Shown here: positions 1 through 6,129 of the stretch, in pieces | Numbering within the stretch: the stretch's first letter is position 1 | Layout: every line of letters starts with the position of its first letter | From: Prevotellaceae bacterium | GTDB taxonomy: Bacteria; Bacteroidota; Bacteroidia; Bacteroidales; UBA932 | Assembly: GCA_031263585.1 (NCBI GenBank) | Contig: JAISFN010000101.1 | Coordinates: 1-34,323, forward strand | Direction of reading: 5' to 3' | Length of the DNA stretch: 34,323 bases | Made by a program: the position numbers and the translations under genes | Notes under the pieces: generated by a model | What the model saw: only the letters and a program-made list of their open reading frames with translations | Told to the model about the DNA's origin: nothing | Databases searched by the model: none

Positions 1-49
1 CCGGAAGAATGAGTTGAAACAACTTTACATATGGATTTTCTGTTTTCAT
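1..49 (-). CDS. Transposase N-terminus, ISAon1-like (partial, runs off the left edge)
   Basis: An ATG on the minus strand at 49-47 opens a frame of 16 codons to the window edge. The residues KLFQLILP resemble the start of ISAon1-family transposase OrfA proteins (pattern LVQLILPEGL), from memory of the family. A TATCTTTG motif (minus strand, 63-56) sits only 7 bp upstream, so the message would be almost leaderless. The element appears to have entered the IS4-family transposase that follows, whose homology stops near position 110. The fragment is too short for certainty. Confidence 0.4.
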   Translation of the reverse strand, partial: MKTENPYVKLFQLILP

Positions 50-82
50 AGACTACAAAGATAAACTTTTCCATTTTTTAAC

Positions 83-708
83 CTATAGTACAAACACAGG
101 ATTTTGCAGGTGAGCCGAGTCGGCTTCCAAATGAACTTCGCCTAGCAGCACATGGTCGTGCCGTGCCGCTTCCGTATAGCGTACCAGGCAAGGCTTATTG
201 TAGCTCAAATCAATAATCGTATGAGCCTTGATACCGCCTTTCTTTCTGCCCTCTCTGGGCAAACGTCCACAACCTTTCAGTATATCCTTAAACAACGTTA
301 TGGTAGTTGAATCCATGGCGTATAGTCGCTTTATATCAAGCTTTTTCAACCGACTGTCCGATAAAATGTCGCAGTGTTTGCCATAAACAGCCATGTAAAT
401 AGCGCCAAACACGGCACTGTTACGCCGCTTGTTAGCATCGGATAGCGTACTGCGGCGTACCATAGAACCAACCTCTAAATGGACAAGCTTGTGTGCATTG
501 CTCAACATCCCTATTACTAACTCCCTTAGTGAATGATACCCCTCTATTACACTGAATAGCATGGATATTAAATGCTTGCAGGTGTCAAACTGCTTTACGT
601 AGCGTTCGGCTGCATGTGGCTTCGCAAGCTTGTTGATATTTACTCCCTGTGTATAAAATAACAGCTGACTTAATAGGGCTGTCCGGTAAAATTTGTATTT
701 TTGCTCAT
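83..708 (-). pseudogene. IS4-family transposase, frameshifted and 3'-truncated
   Basis: The natural start is the ATG at 708-706. It reads MSKNTNFTGQP and then hits a stop. The frame continues as LLSQLL after restoring one C in the CCC run (minus strand) at 676-678, so a single-base deletion breaks the gene. The downstream frame carries family hallmarks: SLRELVIGML, RRSTLSDANKRR, the DDE-type MDSTTITLF, and RKKGGIKAHT. After LVRYTEAARHDH the homology fades near position 110-120. The expected FDKGY block and the YREK C-terminal half are missing, replaced by a short tail ending at 83. This looks like truncation by the neighbouring ISAon1-like element. The open part is about 190 codons, against roughly 380-400 for an intact transposase. 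Confidence 0.85.
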
Positions 709-795
709 GGGTTACATTGTTTTGTTGTGATTACAAAGATAACCCTTGAGCGGGTCATTTTAATATGACCTGCTCTTTATTTTTTTACCGGACAG
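679..795. repeat. 13-bp inverted repeat at the transposase end of the IS4-like element
   Basis: CTGTCCGGTAAAA at 679-691 is the exact reverse complement of TTTTACCGGACAG at 783-795. The outer copy is probably the terminal inverted repeat of the IS. The inner copy overlaps the codons for TGQ of the transposase. The promoter and start codon lie in the 91-nt loop. Confidence 0.6.
734..741 (-). promoter_or_regulatory. Bacteroidetes -7 promoter element for the IS4-like transposase
   Basis: TATCTTTG on the minus strand matches the TAnnTTTG consensus. It lies 26 bp upstream of the ATG at 708. No clear TTG -33 box is seen. Confidence 0.5.
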
Positions 796-984
796 TAGTG
801 ATCTATAATAAAGATTTTTAGCGATAAAAAAATGAAAATTGACCAACTTACTAATTTTTTTCATGCTTTTTTTACGTCGAACTCAGGTTGATAACTAAAC
901 AAATAAATAAGATTTATTTAAAATGAGAGAGAAATGAAAATTGGAAATTGTGGATTAATATTTCTGTATAAAAAAATCTTTCAT
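796..984. other. AT-rich spacer between the IS remnant and the next operon
   Basis: The stretch from the IS end to the start of the next ORF (1081) is very AT-rich. No coding frame, tRNA or stable hairpin is visible in it. The only signal is a promoter-like motif at 985-992. Confidence 0.5.
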
Positions 985-992
985 TACCTTTG
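985..992 (+). promoter_or_regulatory. Putative -7 promoter element for the 1081-6017 operon
   Basis: TACCTTTG fits TAnnTTTG. It is the last such motif before the operon and would give a leader of about 80 nt before the TTG at 1081. The -33 region is weak (TTTCTG at 961-966). Confidence 0.4.
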
Positions 993-1080
993 TCAAAAAG
1001 TTTTCGGCACATGTAAAAACAGCGCAAACACAAGCTGAAAAGAACCGTTTCTAAATCGTTAGCTTACCAAAATCCGCTCT

Positions 1081-1614
1081 TTGCAACTTCTTGATAAAGA
1101 GGGGAAATCAATAAAATTGTTATTTAAAGAAAGTATGGATGAGCCTGGCTATAAGAATTATATCATTTTTGATGCCGATTCGGAGGTGAAATGCAAAAAT
1201 ACCGGAAGTTGTAAGAAAAGGAAAACTACGATTGAAGAAAAGGGGAAAGAATTAGCTGTTGATTTTGAATTGTTTCTTTTCCCGAATGATGAGGATGACG
1301 GAGATGTTGAGTTGCTTTGGGAAAAAGTAATTAACCGGAATCACAGTAGGGTATTGATATATTTTGAAAGTTTTGAAACATGTTTAAAACAGCATAAAGA
1401 CGATAATGGTTCTTTAATATATAAGACTCCTAATCAAAAAAATAAAATATATACCTACATTTCTTCTCAAAAAATAAGTAATAAAGAGAGGACAAAGTTG
1501 TCGGCAGGAGGTTTTATATTTGAAAAATCGGAATATTGGGATTTAGATTGTGAATATCTTACTACATTAAAAGATTTTTTGAGAAAAATTTTGAATGAGC
1601 CTGTTTCTGCATGA
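1081..1614 (+). CDS. DUF3226 / TOPRIM-like protein, probably 5'-truncated
   Basis: The frame matches the central and C-terminal part of DUF3226 proteins as I know them: IIFDADS (the DxD of a TOPRIM-like fold), KRKTTIEEKGKEL, FELFLFPNDEDDGDVELL, a YFESFETCLK block, KTPNQKNKIYTYISS and a closing EYWDLDCEYL..LKDFL. The N-terminal strand with the EGxxD motif, about 70-90 residues in the family, is absent. An in-frame TAG at 1060-1062 blocks extension. The only early starts are TTG 1081 and ATG 1135 (MDEPGY). The protein is therefore probably a truncated, inactive remnant next to the IS debris. Its TGA overlaps the ATG of the next gene (ATGA at 1611-1614), so it is translationally coupled to the lipid operon. 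The family's function is unknown; the TOPRIM fold suggests nucleic-acid or phosphate chemistry. Confidence 0.6.
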   Translation: MQLLDKEGKSIKLLFKESMDEPGYKNYIIFDADSEVKCKNTGSCKKRKTTIEEKGKELAVDFELFLFPNDEDDGDVELLWEKVINRNHSRVLIYFESFETCLKQHKDDNGSLIYKTPNQKNKIYTYISSQKISNKERTKLSAGGFIFEKSEYWDLDCEYLTTLKDFLRKILNEPVSA

Positions 1615-2555
1615 AAAAAAAAGTGTACATAAATGCGGCAACGGCAATTTGCTCGGACGGGAAAACGGGAGGCGATGGTATTTTACATGTAGTTGAACCC
1701 GATTATAAAGAAATCATAACCAATGCCAACCTGCGTCGGCGCATGAGCCGTATTGTAAAAATGGGTGTAGCTTGTAGTTTGCAATGCTTCGAAAAAAACG
1801 GTAACAAACCGGTTGATGCCATTATTACCGCAACAGGTTTAGGCTGCTTAGCTGATACTGAGAAATTTATGAACTCGATAGTCGAAAATAATGAACAATT
1901 GCTGAATCCTACGGCTTTCACGCAATCGACGTTCAATGTAATAGGAGCGCAAATAGCTCTATTGACAAATAACAAATCGTATAACAATACCTATGTGCAC
2001 CGAGGGCATAGTTTCGAAAGCGCCTTACTTGACGGAATGATGCGTGTGAACGAGGGCGATAAGAATGTGCTGGTGGGCGCTATGGACGAAGCTACGCTTT
2101 TTACCCATATGGTTATGCAACGTATGGGCTTGCTTAAAAATACAACAATGGGCGAGGGCTCGCAATTTTTTGTACTGGCTGATGAACCGGAAAAGCATAT
2201 CGAATTAAAAACAGTGCAAGTATTTACGGGTAAATTCGGTTCGGATGAACTTGTAGCCCAAATACAGGAATTTTTAAGAGATAATAATCTGAAAGAAAAA
2301 GATATCAACCTACTGATTACCGGTGAAAATGGGAATACCGATTGGGATAAAATTTATGCCGCAATTCATCAAAAGCTATTTTCGACAGCGGTGAAACAAA
2401 CCTTTAAACAACTATGCGGCGAGTACCCTACAGCATCGTCATATGCTTTGTATATGGCTTTTACTTGTTTAGAGACCGATACCGCCTTGCAAAACGTATT
2501 GATATATAACAATTACAATACAATGACTCATTCGTTAATTTTGTTAGGGCGGTGA
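1611..2555 (+). CDS. Ketosynthase-like chain-length factor of an aryl-polyene/flexirubin-type cluster
   Basis: A 314-aa protein of the beta-ketoacyl synthase N-terminal-like family (Ketoacyl-synt_2 type) found in Bacteroidota flexirubin, dialkylresorcinol and aryl-polyene clusters. Diagnostic stretches are VYINAATAI, VVEPDYKEII, RRRMSRIVKMG, ITATGLGCLADTEKF, the FTQSTFNVIGAQIAL block, YVHRGHSFESALLD, LVGAMDEAT and a C-terminal CGEYPTASSYAL. The position where condensing enzymes carry the nucleophilic Cys holds VHRGHSFES, without Cys. It is therefore better read as a chain-length factor/partner subunit than as a working ketosynthase. The segment after MQRMGLLKN is somewhat shorter than in relatives I recall. 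Its start overlaps the upstream gene (ATGA), and the next gene starts inside its stop (GTGA). Confidence 0.8.
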   Translation: MKKKVYINAATAICSDGKTGGDGILHVVEPDYKEIITNANLRRRMSRIVKMGVACSLQCFEKNGNKPVDAIITATGLGCLADTEKFMNSIVENNEQLLNPTAFTQSTFNVIGAQIALLTNNKSYNNTYVHRGHSFESALLDGMMRVNEGDKNVLVGAMDEATLFTHMVMQRMGLLKNTTMGEGSQFFVLADEPEKHIELKTVQVFTGKFGSDELVAQIQEFLRDNNLKEKDINLLITGENGNTDWDKIYAAIHQKLFSTAVKQTFKQLCGEYPTASSYALYMAFTCLETDTALQNVLIYNNYNTMTHSLILLGR

Positions 2556-3241
2556 ATATCTGGTTAATTCTTATATTGGTTGCGGGAATATCTTTATTCT
2601 TTTTTTATGCCTCGTACAGCATGCGTTCAGGGGTGTACATAAAAACATTAAACCGTAACCCCAAGGCTGGTAATGTTGTTGCATTGACCTTTGACGACGG
2701 GCCTGACCCTGTTCAAACACTTAAAATACTGGACATTTTAAAAGAACATGATATTCAAGCGTGCTTTTTTAGTATTGGCCGGAAAATTACAGGAAATGAG
2801 GATATAATCCGACGAATGAAAGCGGAAGGACATTTGGTAGGAAATCATAGCTTTGCCCATTCAAATAAATTTCCGCTATATTCGTTGAAGCGGATGATAG
2901 CGGATTTAAAAGCCTGCGGGGATGAACTGGCGAGGATTACTGGCTGTGAAACAAGTTTGTTCCGACCGCCTTACGGTGTAAGCAACCCTACTATTGCGCG
3001 GGCTGTAAAAAAAATGAAGTATACTGTTATCGGCTGGAATATACGCACATTCGATACCTGTTCGGGGAGCATCGAAAAAATAGTGAAAAGGGTTGACAAA
3101 AAACTTTCTCCCGGATCGGTGATTTTACTGCACGATACAATGGATTTTAGCGACATATTGCTGAAGTCGATATTGGCCATGCTGAAGCAAAGATGCTATA
3201 AGGTTATAAGTATTGATGAATTATTTAACTTTAACTTTTAA
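2552..3241 (+). CDS. Polysaccharide deacetylase family protein (CE4, NodB domain)
   Basis: A 229-aa membrane-anchored protein. The GTG start at 2552 overlaps the upstream TGA. One N-terminal hydrophobic segment (about residues 2-20) should anchor it with the catalytic domain outside the cytoplasm. The NodB motifs are intact: TFDDGPD (catalytic base and metal Asp) near residue 46, HSFAH (metal His pair) near 101, RPPYG near 144, a W/D block near 165-173, and ILLHD near 198. The fold normally removes N- or O-acetyl groups from glycans. In Bacteroidota such a gene often sits between the ketosynthase and LolA genes of polyene/resorcinol clusters, so it may act on a glycan or glycolipid head group of the product. 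That role is inferred from context. All key residues are present. Confidence 0.85.
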   Translation: MNIWLILILVAGISLFFFYASYSMRSGVYIKTLNRNPKAGNVVALTFDDGPDPVQTLKILDILKEHDIQACFFSIGRKITGNEDIIRRMKAEGHLVGNHSFAHSNKFPLYSLKRMIADLKACGDELARITGCETSLFRPPYGVSNPTIARAVKKMKYTVIGWNIRTFDTCSGSIEKIVKRVDKKLSPGSVILLHDTMDFSDILLKSILAMLKQRCYKVISIDELFNFNF

Positions 3242-3329
3242 GTAACTGATAATAATTAATGTTATAGTTACCTCCACCTTGTTCAGGCTGAAAAAATATA
3301 TTGATAAACTCTTTTTAAAACTCAATAAA

Positions 3330-3962
3330 ATGAAAAATATGCTCGGTATAATTTTTATGCTAATCGCCTTTCAATCTTCGGTTTTTGCTCAAATGAAAGA
3401 GATGAACGATAAGCAGGAATTTGAACAAAAACTGAAACAAACCGCAAAGAACGTAAAGAGTATCGAGAGCGATTTTACCCAGCTGAAGCATCTGGATATA
3501 TTTGATAATGATATAAGCTCAAAAGGAAAATTTTACTACAGGCACAACAATAAAATTTGTATGGATTACACAAGCCCGGTAAATTATCTGATAGTAATTA
3601 ACGGCGATAAGCTGAAAACAGTTGCCGATGGTAAAAAGTCTGTGGTAAATTTGGGGTCGAACAAAAGCATGAAAGAAATGCGGAGTATGCTGGCGGCCTG
3701 TATGTCAGGCGATCTTTCGCGAATTTCGTCCGATTATGATTTGGAGTATTTCGAGGACACGAAGTATTACCTGATAATTGTTAAGCCTAAAAATAAAACC
3801 GTACGCGATTACATCAGCGATTTTCATATTTATTTGGATAAAAAAGACATGTCGGTTGATAAATTGCGTATTTCCGAAAATACCATCGATTATACCAATT
3901 ATCAGTTCAGCAATAAAAAATTCAATTCCTTGCAGAATGACGAAAAATTTTCGGTTAATTAG
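3330..3962 (+). CDS. Outer-membrane lipoprotein carrier LolA-like protein
   Basis: A 210-aa LolA-fold periplasmic protein. I choose the ATG at 3330, because it gives a clean signal peptide (about 20 residues, MKNMLG...VFAQ with cleavage after FA). The longer frame from TTG 3279 would put a basic tail in front. Family features are VKSIESDFTQLKHL, the SSKGKFYYRHNNKICMDYTSP strand pair, LIVINGDKL, and SVDKLRISENT...DYTNYQF. LolA-like proteins ferry lipidated cargo through the periplasm. The polyene clusters of Proteobacteria carry a comparable gene (apeL-like), so here it more likely handles the polyene lipid or the lipoprotein encoded next than general lipoprotein traffic. Its 3' end overlaps the next gene by 26 bp, in keeping with one operon. 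Confidence 0.8.
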   Translation: MKNMLGIIFMLIAFQSSVFAQMKEMNDKQEFEQKLKQTAKNVKSIESDFTQLKHLDIFDNDISSKGKFYYRHNNKICMDYTSPVNYLIVINGDKLKTVADGKKSVVNLGSNKSMKEMRSMLAACMSGDLSRISSDYDLEYFEDTKYYLIIVKPKNKTVRDYISDFHIYLDKKDMSVDKLRISENTIDYTNYQFSNKKFNSLQNDEKFSVN

Positions 3963-4458
3963 CCTGTTGTTTATATTATTGCTGACGGTATCCTGTTCGG
4001 GAAAACTGGTGTTAAGCACATCGGATGTGCATGCTTTGATAAAAACCGATAGCGAAATGCAGCAGTTTAACATGCAACTAAGCTTTAAACAGCAAAGTTT
4101 TACAGGCATGTTAATTGTACAGCGAAAAGCCGATAGCGAAATACGTATAGTAGCCGCCACTTATTTCGGTCCTACCTTGTTTGATTTCGGTTTAAAAAAC
4201 GGTGAATTTGTAGTATACAATTGTATTAAGCCGTTAAGAAATAAAAATCTGATTAAATTATTCGAAAACGATTTTAAACAACTATTTTTACCAAACCGAA
4301 AATTCAGGAAAATAAAAGAATATGAGGCGTATGAAGAACGGGTATCAGGATGGAATTTCGGAAAAACTGTTTTTTTTATGTATAAAAACATCGAGCGGTT
4401 TGTAATAAAACACTCATGGATTGGTACTACAATACAACTAGATAAACTGATGGGATAG
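3937..4458 (+). CDS. Small outer-membrane lipoprotein of the polyene-type cluster
   Basis: A 173-aa protein starting at the ATG 3937, inside the end of the LolA-like gene. This start gives a lipoprotein signal: basic MTKNFR, a hydrophobic run, then the lipobox LTVSC with Cys near residue 21. The mature part shows beta-rich segments (FTGMLIVQRKADSEIRIVAATYFGPTLFDF shared in style with DUF3261/DUF4292-like lipoproteins). No catalytic motif is visible. Proteobacterial aryl-polyene clusters also encode a small DUF3261 lipoprotein (apeN) near the LolA-like gene, so a role in taking over or anchoring the lipid at the outer membrane is plausible by analogy. The function is not shown by the sequence. 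The longer upstream reading of this frame is a shadow of the LolA-like gene. Confidence 0.7.
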   Translation: MTKNFRLISLLFILLLTVSCSGKLVLSTSDVHALIKTDSEMQQFNMQLSFKQQSFTGMLIVQRKADSEIRIVAATYFGPTLFDFGLKNGEFVVYNCIKPLRNKNLIKLFENDFKQLFLPNRKFRKIKEYEAYEERVSGWNFGKTVFFMYKNIERFVIKHSWIGTTIQLDKLMG

Positions 4459-4463
4459 CAAGC

Positions 4464-4829
4464 ATGCTGATAAGAGATTTTTACACCATAGGCGAAATAA
4501 CAAACGATGCAGACCTGCATACCGTAAAAGTGACGCTGAATGCCGGACACGCTGTTTACAATGGGCATTTCCCCGGGCAACCGGTGTTGCCGGGAGCATG
4601 CTCGTTGCAGATAATTAAAGAATGTGCTGAATATGCGGTGAACAAGGATTTGAGATATAGTGAAATACAGTCGTGTAAATACCTTTCGGTAATTAATCCG
4701 ATTGACGACAATGTTCTGGAAATTAGGTTTAACTGTAAGGAAAGTGAAAACGGCATAAAGCTTACTGCCGACGTTGACCAAAAAGAGCAGCCGGTTATTA
4801 AACTAAAAGCCGTTCTAACAGTAATGTAA
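4464..4829 (+). CDS. 3-hydroxyacyl-ACP dehydratase-like hotdog protein (FabZ/ApeI type)
   Basis: A 121-aa single hotdog domain. The signature GHFPGQPVLPGACSLQII (residues about 33-50) is the FabZ/FabA active-site helix. The catalytic His is in GHFPG, but the acidic partner of FabZ (the Glu of PGVLxxEA) is replaced in ACSLQ, as in dehydratases of polyene and resorcinol clusters. It would remove water from 3-hydroxyacyl-ACP intermediates and build the conjugated double bonds, or act as a thioesterase-like partner. It starts 5 bp after the lipoprotein stop, and the next gene begins directly after its TAA, so all are co-translated. The dehydratase assignment is good; the exact substrate is inferred from context. 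Confidence 0.8.
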   Translation: MLIRDFYTIGEITNDADLHTVKVTLNAGHAVYNGHFPGQPVLPGACSLQIIKECAEYAVNKDLRYSEIQSCKYLSVINPIDDNVLEIRFNCKESENGIKLTADVDQKEQPVIKLKAVLTVM

Positions 4830-6017
4830 ATGGAAAACGATTTTTGGCATACAAAAGCGGCGCAACTGGGCATTATTGTTATTATCCCCACCTACAATAA
4901 TGATAAAACTCTGGCGCAGATAATTAATGGTGTAAAGAAATATTGTCATGGTATACTTGTGGCTAACGACGGGTCGACCGATAGTACAGCCGAAATACTT
5001 GGCAGCATTGATGATATACAAACAATAACTTTCCCTAATAACAAAGGCAAGGGGAGCGCTTTAAAAACCGGATTACTGGCGGCACGTGAACAGGGCTACC
5101 GTTATGCTATTACAATTGACTCCGACGGACAGCATTACCCGTCGGATATTCCTGTGTTTATCAATGAAATTGAAAAAAATCCCGATGCTTTGCTGGTCGG
5201 GGCGCGTAACCTTGCCAGCGACAATATGCCGGGCAAAAATACGTTTGCCAACAAATTCTCGAATTTCTGGTACAGGGTGGAAACCGGTAAAAAACTTACC
5301 GATACCCAATCGGGCTACCGCTTGTATCCGCTGTATAAAATCGGCAACATGAAGGGTTGTACTACCAAATACGAATTTGAACTCGAAATAATTGTTTTTT
5401 CGGCATGGAAAGGTATTCCTGTTAAAAACATTCCGGTTAATGTATATTATCCTCCGCAGGGTGAGTGGGTATCGCATTTTCGACCATTCCGCGATTTTTT
5501 TCGTATTAGCCTTGTAAATATCATATTGGTGTTTATCGCGTTTTTTTGGATATATCCCAAATGTTTTTTCAAAGTGCTTACATGGGCCAATGTAAAGGCT
5601 TTTTTTAACAGGTATATCATTCACTCGCCCGACTCGAACATGCGAATTAGCCTTTCGGTAATGCTGGGGGTGTTTATGGGCATTGCACCCATATGGGGTT
5701 ACCAAATGATTGTAGCTTTGGTGTTTGCGCAATTATTGCGTTTGAACAAGGTGATTACCCTGGTTGCTTCCAATATCAGCATACCCCCCATTATGCCTTT
5801 TTTGTTGTACGGCAGTTATGTTACCGGATGTTTGGCGTTAAGCCGCCCGGTATGTTTGATTTTAACGGACATATCACTCCATAATATGGCCAATGTGTTG
5901 ACACAATACCTGATAGGCAGTGTTATTTTTGCAGTTTTATGCAGTTGTATTGCCGGGATAATTACCTTATGCCTGCTCACGGTTTTCAGGAAAAGGAATG
6001 TGCGTAACGAGCTATAG
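4830..6017 (+). CDS. GT2 glycosyltransferase fused to a DUF2062 membrane domain
   Basis: A 395-aa protein. Residues about 14-225 form a family 2 glycosyltransferase (DPM/DPG-synthase-like). It starts with VIIPTYNNDKTL, has the nucleotide-binding ANDGSTDST near 46-54, the metal-binding DSDGQHYPSD near 98-107, and a TDTQSGYRLYP acceptor-side motif near 156. Residues about 225-245 are a hydrophobic segment. From about 268 to 385 lies DUF2062, with MRISLSVMLGVFMGIAPIWGYQ and NISIPPIMPFLLYGSY plus further membrane helices. Such fusions are common in Bacteroidota polyene/flexirubin clusters and would glycosylate a lipid at the inner-membrane face. It is the last gene of the operon: the ATG follows the upstream TAA without a gap, and the next gene is convergent. 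Confidence 0.85.
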   Translation: MENDFWHTKAAQLGIIVIIPTYNNDKTLAQIINGVKKYCHGILVANDGSTDSTAEILGSIDDIQTITFPNNKGKGSALKTGLLAAREQGYRYAITIDSDGQHYPSDIPVFINEIEKNPDALLVGARNLASDNMPGKNTFANKFSNFWYRVETGKKLTDTQSGYRLYPLYKIGNMKGCTTKYEFELEIIVFSAWKGIPVKNIPVNVYYPPQGEWVSHFRPFRDFFRISLVNIILVFIAFFWIYPKCFFKVLTWANVKAFFNRYIIHSPDSNMRISLSVMLGVFMGIAPIWGYQMIVALVFAQLLRLNKVITLVASNISIPPIMPFLLYGSYVTGCLALSRPVCLILTDISLHNMANVLTQYLIGSVIFAVLCSCIAGIITLCLLTVFRKRNVRNEL

Positions 6018-6055
6018 GGTGTCTGGCGAATTTATGGCATTGTTACCAATATGAG

Positions 6056-6101
6056 CCCTCCGCCAGCACAGATTTGCAGGTTCGTGCCAACAGAGGGTTT
6101 T
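6056..6101 (+). terminator. Possible terminator of the polyene-type operon
   Basis: CCCTC (6056-6060) and GCAC (6066-6069) can pair with GTGC (6084-6087) and GAGGG (6093-6097). The pairing has a symmetric 5+5 nt internal loop, and TTTTAT follows. The hairpin sits between two convergent genes. It is interrupted, so the call is weak. Confidence 0.3.
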
Positions 6102-6129
6102 ATACCGAATATTTCATATTGTAGTTCCT

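Noticed and set aside
3705-4160. Minus-strand frame over the LolA-like and lipoprotein genes
   Set aside because: It lies opposite two overlapping genes with clear signal peptides and family motifs; it is a shadow.
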